Source: Hevea brasiliensis (Eukaryota > Streptophyta > Magnoliopsida > Malpighiales > Euphorbiaceae). Taken from it: a stretch of DNA of 64,000 nt. Positions 54,621 to 64,000 of this stretch are shown piece after piece (position 1 is the stretch's first letter; each line of letters begins with the position of its first letter). Location of the stretch: assembly GCF_030052815.1 (NCBI RefSeq), contig NC_079494.1:36938467-37002466 (forward strand), in the 5' to 3' direction. Made by a program: the position numbers and the translations under genes. Under the pieces are notes generated by a model. The model was not told the origin of the DNA. It did no database searches and saw only the letters and a list, made by a program, of their open reading frames with translations.

Positions 54621-56832
54621 TGGTGCACAACATACTAAAATAATCTTTATGCGGAATTTAAATCATATTTATTCAAAAATTAAACTGAACATGAAATATA
54701 AATTCAAAACATGACTTATAAAATTTTAATTCAAACAATTTCATTTCGAAAGTGTCAAAAGAAATTTCATAAAAATGCATAGTTATATCATGCCATTCGA
54801 AACAAATACCATCTCAGTAGCCAGAAGCTAAGGAGAAGTCACAACACAAGGCTAGCTAGCTCAATTATATGGGAACCCATTCTTTTTCTTCTTCTATTGG
54901 CACACACCTCAACACTTCAGCTAGAGAAGGAATCAAAATTCGAAACTGATTTCCCGCACTAGTCATGCTAGTGAGGTATTCAAATATATGGTCATGACAT
55001 TGTGGTTTCAAAACTATCTTAACAATTTACTAAACATTTAATGCCATTTCAAATATATACAATTAAACTTTTAACAATTTAAATTAAAAGCATAATAAAC
55101 ATTTCAAGACAATGATATCACAATTCAATATTTCAATTCATTCAAAACGATGTGCAGAAGAAAATTTACAGAAATTCTATGTTGTGCACAAACCTTATAC
55201 GAGTCACCTCTTGGCCTTGACTCGACACCTCGGGTTCTTTTTCGATATTCTTTTCCACTGAAACACAGTTTTATAGTGTTTCAGTATTATAACTTATCAT
55301 AAATCCAAAAATATTTTCAAATTTACTTTTACCTAGCTTTAATACGCTAAACTTGGCGTTCTTTAAAATTTGTGTTTCGAGGTTACTATTCACTATACTA
55401 TTTAAGTCAATTTGTTGACTTTCTAATGCTTAATAGGTATGGGAATTCCAATTTCACCCACATACCACATTTTGGTTACTAAATTTGTTGGTTTTGGTTG
55501 TTTACTCAAATTTTAAGTCTTTTAGTCAAATTTGCAAATTTTCAGTTTTGGTGTCCTATATTGCACTATTCCATTGGCCATGTTGCTGTTAGAATTTGGC
55601 TAAGTTTTCTTCATTGAAATTGTTCTTTATTATCTTAACTTTATTCTCCTTTTTGAACCACTCCAATTGGAGTTTTGTAGCTCAAGTTATAGCCATTTGA
55701 ATCATGGCTACCGGATTGGCTTAACCCAGATTTTCTGGGCAAATTATGGGTTCTGACAGTTTTAGGTCACCAATTTTGGGTGACTAAATGACTTGGTTAA
55801 GTGCATAATTTGGATTTTTGTTCCTCATGAAAGTTTTAGGTCTATATCTCAACTTTCTACTGGTAAAATTTCAGGTCATTTAGACCTGCCTAGCCCAAGT
55901 TATGGCCAAATGAACAAACATTGTTCATTTGGTCATTTTTGTACAAGGCAGAACACTCACATCCGAATTTGGCCAATTTGTTCACTATGCTATAGTCACT
56001 TTTTAGGCATGATTCCTGAATGAAAAATGTGCCATTTTGTATCTAGTTTCATTTCCAATTGGCATCACATCAATTGGGTTGGTAAATTTTCAATTTTGGT
56101 CCCTGAAAGGGACCTTAGTCCTACTGCCTGCATAATGTCCCTAAGCAATCCGAATTTAAACCTAATTCTAACACTTCCAACATACCCCAATTGGTCACAT
56201 ATGACTATTTTTCAGCTCAAACAAGGTCAAACACACCATTTCACCAATTCTCCAATTTTTGTCTTCCAAAACCCTAGGTCCAAACCCTAATTCACATTTT
56301 TGTTACATTTAACTAATTCAAAGCATACCATCACCATTTCTTAACTCATTCAAGTTCACATACACTTTTAATTTAATCGAAACACATGCATTTTCTTCTC
56401 AAACCCTAGCTGGCTGAAATCCATACCTAGTCCTCCAACACTTGTTTTCATTTCATTTTAAGCATATTTCTAAGTTCATTAAGCTATAATTACAATAATT
56501 AAACTAAAAGTTTGAAGTTTAGCTACTAACCTTGAATGTAGAATTTTCTTTCCCTTCAAACCTCTTCCTTTCTTCTTTCTTTCTTCTTCAATCTCCTCTT
56601 CTAGTTGCCAAAACAAACTCTAATCATGGTGAGTAATTTTTCTATGGTGGGATTTGTTGTCTTCAAGCTCACAAAAGGAGCTTCAATGGAGGATTATGGG
56701 TGAGGGAGGGAGGACGGCTTGTTGATGAAGATGAAGACCTTTTTATTATTTTTTCTTTTTTTTTTTACGAATTTTTAATCTTATGAAAGACCACAATTAA
56801 TCCAAATTTAATTTTTTTATTATAATGTTTAT

Positions 56833-56851
56833 TGCATCATGCATGATGTCA
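56833..56851 (-). promoter_or_regulatory. LTR palindrome (LTR K)
   Basis: Minus strand TGACATCATGCATGATGCA, 553 bp from the LTR start. Confidence 0.42.
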
Positions 56852-57404
56852 TCACTTTTCACTTTTCTTTTTTCTCTTTTATTTATTTATTTTTCTTTGG
56901 TTCTTTTAATTTAATTCTTAATCCAAAAATTTTCTTTTCTCCGATTTTATTTGACAGTTAGGTCAGGAGTCAGCTCCAGGGGTCAATTGACCAAATTGCC
57001 CTTTACCGGTTCGACCTGGTTTGCAAATAATTCAATATTTCTTCCAGATCCCTGACCTAATTATTTGACCAGCTTAACAATTCTTTTTCATGACTTTCTC
57101 TTTTCCACTGTGTTCGCAATAGTCCTAAGGACAGCAATGTCACATTTTACGGTTCGAAATTTGAGTTTCAATCGACTTCACAGTCCTTCCCGAGAAGGTC
57201 ACCAATCGCTGTGACTCTCGACTCATTTAACCTCTTATGTTCTGTTTTTCTTATTTATACTTAACTAATTGAAAATTACTAATTATTTGTGTTTAGGGCT
57301 TATCTAGTTGTCTTAAGTGTGGTTCTAATCCCCTAAATTATCCGGATCGATATCGGTCACCGGAATTGTGAAATATACCAGACTATAGAAATAGGGGTGT
57401 TATA

Positions 57405-58739
57405 TCAGTATCCAATAGAAAACCTTAATTCCAATGATCAAAGTCAATATAATACACATGGAACAAATTGCTAGTACATGTAAATTCAACAAGCAACATA
57501 TAATACCCTTCCACTAATACATCAATACCATAATTTAATATTTAAATTCATGGAATTATCAATCTTCTAACTTCATCAAGGCTGTCGAGTTGGACAATTT
57601 CCCAAAGTCTTCAACACTTCTTTCAAAACCCCAATTCAAATGCTCAATCTCAACATACACATGAAGTTAATTTACTAGCATATCTAATTACCTTAATCAA
57701 CATTAATTCCCATCAATTACATATAAAAATAAATCAAACACCTTTAACTTCCATGGTTGCCGAAATTGCAGTCCATCAAATACACCTCCAATTCTTTAAA
57801 TTTCTCAACCATTCAACTCATCCCAACATTAATTCAAAGTTTAATTAAGCAAGGAAGAGAAAATGGACACTTGCCTTTCTTGAGCTTGCTAAAACCTCAT
57901 CAAATCTCCTTCTTTTTGCTGCCAATATCCTTCCCAAAGTGTGGTGATCAACTTTAATGAAGTGAGTTACAAGAATCATGGCTTGAAAATGAGAAGATGT
58001 AGCTCTTGCATGAAACGGCCATGGTGGTTTAAGGGAGGAATTGAATTCGGCTAAGGAAAGATATGAGGAAGAAGAAGACACTTAGTGGTGCAATCTATCC
58101 TCTAATGGCCTTATATACCCCACAAATCATTTAATTAATTAATTAAATAAATCAAGTTTCAATATTTCCATTTATCACCTCTTATTTTTCCCTAATTACA
58201 TTTTATCCATAATTTCATTTTTCATGTGATTTTAAAATTTAATACCACTTATTTTTAATGGACATTTAGGTCAAAAGTCAACTCTAGGTGTCAAATGACC
58301 AAAATGCCCCTCTCTAGGTCATATTCGGACTTTTTTAGTAATACAGATTTAATTCCTAATCCGACGGTTCCTTGAATTTTCGTGTTTATCTGTACCGATT
58401 AACTAAATTTCCTTTGACATTTTTAATGTCATTATTACTTCGATAAATCTTTAATTAGGTCTCAAAAATTATTTTCTAGGGTTCCCCGCGGTCCTAGGGT
58501 CAGCAATTGTCTTCGCTGTAACTTCTCGGTGTGGTCACCCATCGCTACGGTTCCGGCTCATTTAACCTAGTTACATTTCATCTCTTTTATTTTTCTCTTA
58601 ATTTTTCTTATCATTTATTCCATCATTTTATGCCTCCTCACTATCATTTAAATGTAGTTCCAGACATCCTGACTGTTCGGACCAAAATTAGTCACCGAAA
58701 CAGTCAAATGTATGAACTAGCTAAAGTGAGGGTGTTACA
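57405..58739 (-). repeat. LTR J, right part (minus strand)
   Basis: The 5' part of a C-type LTR on the minus strand, starting TGTAACACCCTC at 58739. It shares with C the stretch around the CCATCGCT block (58535-58550). It adjoins the Athila-like protease directly. About 0.4 kb seems missing against C near 57405, but the two are diverged enough that this is uncertain. Confidence 0.72.
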
Positions 58740-59152
58740 AGAATGTTCTTGAGTATTCCCACAAGATATTTAATAGACCGGTTAGCCAATTGCAATAAAA
58801 TTGTTGTGGGTTTTAGTTCTCCGACTTCCAACTTTGGGCATATTGATAGAGGCATTAAACTCACACTTGCCTTAAGATTACAGAGGGCTTTATCTATTTT
58901 CTTATCGCCAATGAGACAAGGTGTGGAAAAGCTTCCTGGATCTTTCAGCTTTGGAGGCAGTTTATTTTGTAGTATGGCGCTACATTCCTCTGTTAGAGCA
59001 ACAATCTCATAATCTTCCAGCTTTCTTTTCTTTGATAGAATTTCCTTAAGGAATTTGGTATTGGATGGCATCTGAGAGAGTGCGTCAGTGAAGGGAATGT
59101 TGATATAGAGTTTCTGTAAAACTTCTAAAAACTTCCCAAACTGCTTGTCCAA
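58740..59152 (-). pseudogene. pol: Element M protease region, catalytic residue lost
   Basis: An open minus-strand segment. LDKQFGKFLEVLQKLYINIPF, MPSNTKFLKEILSKKRKLE, then LPPKLKDPGSFSTPCLIG lead to the protease active site. Athila-type elements have Asp-Leu-Gly-Ala-Ser there; this copy reads ALCNLKASVSLMPLS, so the catalytic Asp is Asn and the Gly is Lys. LANRSIKYLVGI follows, and the frame runs into the J LTR. The protease would be inactive. Confidence 0.82.
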
Positions 59153-60660
59153 TTTGGCTTTCTCAAATCTCTAAGGAAAAGGTAAGGGAGGCTGATATGG
59201 CTCTGGTAGCTTCTTTTTCTTCCTTATTTCCTTCTCTTCATCCTTCTTGGCTTCTTCTGCTTTCTTCTTTGCTTGGCTTTCAGATTTTTCAGAGGTTTCC
59301 CCCGTTGGCTCTTCCTCTGACTGTTCTAAAATTCTTCCACTTCTCAATGTAACTGCCTTACAATGCTCATTTAGGTTCATCTCTAGTTGACTAGGCAGTT
59401 TACTAGAAGCTTTGCTAGAAGACGTTACTTACTGAGCAGTTTGATTTTCAAGCATCTTATTATGGGTGGCAAGTTAGTCCATTCTGGAAGCTAACTATTT
59501 GATCATATCATTTTGCTGTTGCTGGGCTGCTAGGAAACTTTCTATCATTGATTCCATAGTCAACCTTGATTTAGGCTGTTGGCTTTGAGGGAGTGGCAGT
59601 GGCTGTGTAGGGTTTTATCCCTTATTCTAAAATCCCGGGGGTGCTGGTGGTCTGTACCTTTACTATTTGTTCATTGGCTGGTTCTATGAATTTGACCATG
59701 AGAAATTTGGGTGGTTCCTCCATCCAGGGTTGTATGTATTTGAATATGGATTATGGGGCTGTCTCTGGTTAAAGTTCCCTCCATTATTCACATAGTTCAT
59801 CTATTCTGTGGGGAGTTCATTGAAGCTGTTATACTCTGAACCCATGCATCCTCCTCCATAGCTGTCATCATGTTGACTGTTCATCCCTATTGCATTGGCC
59901 TGCATTTTATCAAGCCTCTTTGTGAGCTGGTCAAATTGAGCATTTATCATGCATAGGGCATCCACTTTTAGGATTCCTACTGCTCTCCTTATATTTCCCC
60001 TTTCATTTGACCACTCGTAGTTGTGATATGCGACCCTCTCCAGAAGTTCAAGTGCTTGATCTACTATTTTCTCCATTAGGTCACCTTCTGCTGTTGAATC
60101 TACTGTGCTCCTTGTAGAGGGCAGTAGCCCATTATAGAAGTTCTGAACCAGGAGCCAATCTTCTATGCCATGGTGCGGGCATTCTCTCTGTAGGTCCTTA
60201 TATCTCTCCCATGCATCATAGAGTGTTTCACCTTCCCTTTGCCTAAAGGTGTTGAGTTTAACACTCAACCTTGCAGTCTTTGTAGGTGGGAAGTATCCTG
60301 CTAGAAAAGTTTACGAGAGGTCTTCCCAAGTGGTGAATGTTCCAATTGGTTGAGAAAGTAACCACTTTCTTGCTTTGTCTCGAAGGGAAAATGGAAATGC
60401 TCTGAGTCTTATGGCTTGATCAGAGACCCCATTCATCTTGAATGTGCCACAAAGGGTAAGAAAGCACTGGAGGTAGTAGTGCGGATCTTCTGTTGGTGAA
60501 CCCCAAACTAGGTCTGTTGGATCATCTGGAGCCATGCCAGTTTTAGTTCAAAATTGTTGGCATCCACTGTGGGTATTGTAACACTAGGTTGGAATCCTTG
60601 CATGGAGAGAGCTTCGTAATCCTTCAAGAGTCTCGGCCTATTGTTGTTATTGTCGGCCAT
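59153..60660 (-). pseudogene. gag: Element M gag (Athila type), nearly intact but with stops
   Basis: Minus-strand ATG at 60660 opens MADNNNNRPRLLKDYEALSM, a typical Athila Gag start. After a frameshift near 60505 come EDPHYYLQCFLTLCGTFKMNG, IRLRAFPFSLRDKARKWL and TTWEDLS (60535-60311). One TAA (60311-60313) follows, then ETLYDAWERYKDLQRECPHHG, FYNGLLPSTRSTVDS (60268-59801), the retrotransposon gag domain. Farther on are NPYSNTYNPGWRNHPNFSW (about 59700-59760), a Gln-rich part with stops, and CKAVTLRSGRILE with a Lys/Glu-rich tail (59380-59171). Confidence 0.87.
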
Positions 60661-60737
60661 ATTTGGGATTTCTAGATTTCCTTGATCTTATCCTTCACAT
60701 TTCCTCTCCCTCTTGATAGTTCTTAGAGTTTTTTCTA
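60661..60737 (-). other. Leader of element M upstream of gag
   Basis: Seventy-seven bases between the M gag ATG and the L insertion. No primer site or LTR end is visible before L cuts it. Confidence 0.6.
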
Positions 60738-61281
60738 TGTAACACCTTCACTGTATCCATTCCGTACATTCTACTGTTCTGGTGACCTGTGTTGGTTCGA
60801 AAAGTTAGAATGTCTGAAAAAATATTTAGACTAAAGTAAGGAGCCATAATTAACAAAAATATTAATAAGAAAAATTTAGAAAACATTTTAGAAATAAAAT
60901 ACAACCAAGTTAAGTGAGCTGGTGCCTTAGCGATGGGTAACCCAGTGGGAAGTTGCGGTCCTCGCAACTAGGAGCCCTAGACAGGGGAGAAAATTTATAA
61001 AATAATTTTTGGAACTCCAGGGAAGAGTCATTGAGGTTTCTATGGCATTAGAATGCCAAGAAAATGCTTAGAAAAATTTTTCAATTGGTACAGACAATTT
61101 TTGTTTGTTAAGCTAAACAGAAGGTATTTTGGTCATTTAAACTTCAGAGGCAATTTTTGGCCAACTTGTCCAGTTAAGTAAATAATTATTATGACATAAA
61201 ATGTGAATAAATATTGTTAAAAATTGAATTGAAAATGAGTAGAAAAGAAAAAAAAAAGAAAAATGAATTAAATGGGAAATA

Positions 61282-61319
61282 TGACATCACATGATGTCAT
61301 TAAGAAGGCCTCCACCAAT
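61282..61319 (+). promoter_or_regulatory. LTR palindrome plus CCAAT box (LTR L)
   Basis: TGACATCACATGATGTCA (61282-61299), 544 bp from the LTR start, with one central change; CCAAT at 61315-61319. Confidence 0.52.
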
Positions 61320-63352
61320 CACAACTCAACAAGACAATTAAAAAGAGATAAAATGGGAAAAAAATGAAAACAAAATTTTCCATTCATCTTCTTCTTTAGC
61401 CGTTTCTCCCTTTTCTCTCCTTTCACCATTGTTATTGCAAACTTCTCACTAGAAATTCTCTTAAAAAATCACCATAAAACCTGACACTCTCTTAATAAAA
61501 AATTTCCTTTACCACTAGAGCAAGCCTTGGATAGCAATTTAAAGACGAAAAAGAAAAATTTTGGCAAGCTTGGGAGCAGCTCCAACAAGGTTAGTGTCCA
61601 ATCTCTTAGCACTTTTACTTGATTCATGCTTAATGCCATGAGATAAGTAGAAAATGTAAGAAAAACAAAACAAAAATTATGTGTATCCATCCCTATAAAT
61701 TTCAATAGCCTAGGGTTAGTTAGGGTTTGATGAATTTACTTGAAGTAAATTGTTTATGAGCTGCCCATAGCATGAGATGAGTGCTTGAACATGATTGTGT
61801 AAGTGAAATGCAAGTATAGTGCATGAAAGAACTTGAGAACTTGGATATTTGAATAACATTAGGGTTTGCTCATGCAATGGTATGTTAACCTTATAATGGT
61901 CAATTAGTGACCATTTGAATGTGTGTGAAGAGAAATTAAAGTGAGTAAGGATGTTGGAGTGGAACTTAGGCATGCTGCCCTTGGTGACCTGCAGGACTGG
62001 TTATGCATCCAGCAGGTTTGGGTGGCTATAAATGGAGTTGTAGAGGTTTAATTGGTGAAAGGGCAATTGGACATGAAACTAGACACATAATGGCACAACT
62101 TTAGTGAAGAAAACTTGCCCAGAAAACCAAACCAAGTTGACCTAAAAATTGCCCTAATTTGGGTGACTTACATTCTGCCTGGGCAAAATGACCAAATGAA
62201 TAGTATTCATTTATTTGGTCATAACTCAGTGTAGAGAGGTCCAATTGACTTGAAATTTTACCAACAGCAAGCTGAGACATAGCTCTACAATTTTCATGAA
62301 GAAAACAAATCCAAATTTTGACCATAACATGTCCAAAAACTGACCTGAATCAGTATGCAAAACTTGTAGAATTGGTTCTGCCCAGAAAAATCTAGAAAAT
62401 TACAATCCGGCCAGTTATGGTGTTGAGGCCATAACTTGAGTTACAAAACTCTAAATGGAGTGATTCATAAAACGAAATGTAACTAGACATAATGAGGAAC
62501 AACTTTCATGAAGACAATTTTGCTAAATTCCTACTGTACAAATGACCAATATAACAGTAAACTTAGTGCTTAAAATCTGAAAATTGTGAATAACTAACAC
62601 TAAGCTTTGAAATGGAATTGGCAACCAATGCCAACAACTTTGGAATGAAAAATGTGGTATGTTGGTGATATTTGAACCAATATACCCATTAACTATTAAA
62701 AAGTCAACATTTTAGTTGACTAATGAAATGAATAGTAACTTTACATATAAAGTACAAATATTCAAGAAATGACTTTGTAATATGCCCTAGTAGGCTTAAT
62801 GTGATTGGTTTGGATAGGTTGGCATGCCAATAGGGTTTTGATAGCAGTACTACGTATGATGTATGGCTTCATGCCATTCTGTGATGTGATAGCCTATGGC
62901 TATACTGATTATGATGTTAACTTGGCTTTATGCCTTATTGCTTTTATGGCTTATTAGCCATTCTGTTTGCACACCGGGAGACACATTGTGATCAATGGTG
63001 TGACGGCCCGAGGTACCTGCTACCCAGTGCTAGTTTACCCGTTTATCCAGTCCGATCAATTTGTATAGGTTACTTGTGCATGGAAAAGTATAACTGTAAT
63101 TGAACTTATTATTAAAGAAAATAAGGAAATAAAATATCAAGATAAAGATCAAGAATGATTACAATAAAACATAAAGAAGCTCAAAATCATCAAGAACACA
63201 ATTAACAAAATGCATGAAGAAGTTAATATCATAAAATGTAATTAGCCCTCGACTAAACAATAAGTTAGTAATTATTCATTTCTTATGAACACAATAACTA
63301 GGAAATTATTACTTTTATTTGCATATTATATTTTCTTGTATTATTTGCACCA

Positions 63353-63388
63353 CTAAGCTTTATGCTTAGCGCGTCGCTTTGCAACGCG
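63353..63388 (+). other. Tandem LTR hairpins (LTR L)
   Basis: Stem 1 CTAAGC-TTTAT-GCTTAG (63353-63369). Stem 2 CGCGTCGC-TTT-GCAACGCG (63370-63388), with one mismatch. Confidence 0.6.
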
Positions 63389-64000
63389 TAGGTACTGAAG
63401 ATTTGGAGAGATGGCCCAGTACACCACAGATTGGGTAAGGCCATCCACAGTTCTGCATGGTGTCCGTGTCACCTCACAGACTACAGTGCATTGATAGGAC
63501 ATTAGGTCCCATTTTGTATTTTTTGATTTTTGTAAGCTTTGTAATTAAACTCTTATTTTATCATGTATATTTGAAACCTATGTAATATAATTTTGTATTA
63601 ATGTAAGTATTTGTAACTTTGTGTTTATATATAACATATGAGAATTTATTTATGATTTGAGCCTGATGATGATGTGAAATGAATGAATGACAAATGGAGG
63701 AATTGTTAAGAAATTGTTGTAAATTGATGTGATATAAATGGAGATTGAGAATGATTGGAAATTATTGGAAGTATTTTTCACAGGTTCCGAAGAACTGTTT
63801 TCTCCATTTTTAGTCTGCACTCTGCCGGATTTTCTATAAAATTTTCGGAGCCGCAAATTAATTTATAATTTCAATAAATGATCTAAATGAGATCAATTTT
63901 ATAAATTTCACTTAATAACTATAATAAATAAATTAAGAACTGATAAATATCAATGAGATAAGTTATGGTGTTCTGGTACACTGTGTGGCATATCTTGCTC

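Larger units (their letters stand above)
54036..57404 (-). repeat. LTR K: B-type LTR on the minus strand, 3' end missing
   Basis: On the minus strand it starts TGTAACACCCC in changed form (ends TATA at 57404). It carries a TGACATCATGCATGATGCA-type palindrome (56833-56851), a donor-like AG|GTTAGT (GT at 56530), the CCAAATGAACA dyad (about 55905) and hairpins (54582-54620). It stops about 115 bp short of the expected LTR end, so a deletion removed the K-J boundary. Open frames here (55793-56290) are LTR-derived. Confidence 0.78.
58740..60737 (-). mobile_element. Element M: Athila-like Ty3/Gypsy remnant
   Basis: Minus-strand leader (60737-60661), gag (from 60660) and protease, cut by J at 58739 and by L at 60737. 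It is the only non-chromovirus element and forms the base layer of the right side. RT, RNase H, integrase and both LTRs are absent from the window. Confidence 0.83.
60738..64000 (+). repeat. LTR L (D-type), cut by the window end
   Basis: Starts TGTAACACC at 60738 and reaches the CACTGTGTGGCATATC stretch normally about 40-60 bp before the LTR end. It contains the palindrome/CCAAT block, a donor-like AG|GTTAGTG (GT at 61590), a module series from about 62010 to 62440, GGC/GCC dyads (62880-62965) and hairpins (63353-63388). It is more divergent than D or H. Whether a full element or a solo LTR follows cannot be seen; the left target copy would be TTCTA (60733-60737). Confidence 0.88.

Noticed and set aside
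55793..56290. Two consecutive plus-strand open frames in K
   Set aside because: They are the complement of B-type LTR modules and recur as fragments in other LTRs; no protein family is recognisable.
57757..58081. Possible host exon in the A+T-rich stretch between K and M
   Set aside because: The stretch aligns in pieces with the C-type LTR on the minus strand; its open frames are short and not conserved.
61469..61973. Minus-strand open frames in LTR L
   Set aside because: They lie antisense to the LTR leader region and have no counterpart frame in better-preserved LTRs.

Overview
The window is plant nuclear DNA made almost entirely of nested LTR retrotransposons; I found no host gene, rRNA, tRNA or CRISPR array. 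A plant is indicated by the initiator-Met-tRNA primer sites, the Ty3/Gypsy chromoviruses of Tekay/Del type (integrase ending in a GPY module and a chromodomain) and an Athila-like element. A woody eudicot is likely, but the species cannot be fixed from this sequence. Many stop codons sit where TGG, CAA, CAG or CGA is expected, as in heavily methylated, silenced repeats.

Layout, left to right. Element A (1-4340): integrase end plus 3' LTR, inserted in the gag of element B. Element B (4341-34576): a broken chromovirus whose pol is interrupted by the complete element D (6969-19351) and by an inverted solo LTR E (19731-24300, perfect AGATG target duplication), and whose 3' LTR is split by the internally deleted element C (27484-33131, perfect TAAAA duplication). 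B itself lies in the gag/protease region of element F (minus strand, 34577-36680). A rearrangement joins the F LTR to the integrase of element G (36681-51932), whose 3' LTR is split by the complete element H (39875-50938, perfect GTCTC duplication). Next come a minus-strand gag scrap I (51933-52171), a minus-strand LTR J split by another LTR K (52172-58739), an Athila-like gag-protease remnant M (minus strand, 58740-60737) and an LTR L (60738 to the window end).

The most interesting signals are inside the elements. (1) A and H carry a precise 75-nt GT-AG insert in the integrase reading frame that looks like an intron; D and B lack it exactly. (2) The LTRs carry a splice-donor-like site about 850-890 bp from their start, and an acceptor-like site lies immediately before the gag ATG in C, D, F and H, predicting a leader intron of 2.4-3.5 kb that contains the primer binding site. 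(3) The LTRs of all families share two adjacent hairpins about 600-645 bp from the LTR 3' end; the loops and arms differ but pairing is kept by compensatory changes. (4) A perfect or near-perfect TGACATCA palindrome sits 537-553 bp from the LTR start in nearly every copy and is followed in most by CCAAT. (5) The LTR middle is built from about 200-bp modules, three in A, D and H and five in solo LTR E. (6) The 3' LTR of D has captured about 1.06 kb of pol with a 346-bp LTR duplication. (7) Two deletion or fusion junctions carry short templated filler.

The chromovirus genes supply Gag, protease, reverse transcriptase, RNase H and a chromodomain integrase for copy-and-paste transposition; every copy here is broken at least once. 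Some breaks lie in small clusters of CAG/CTG-related differences and may be sequencing or assembly errors rather than real mutations.
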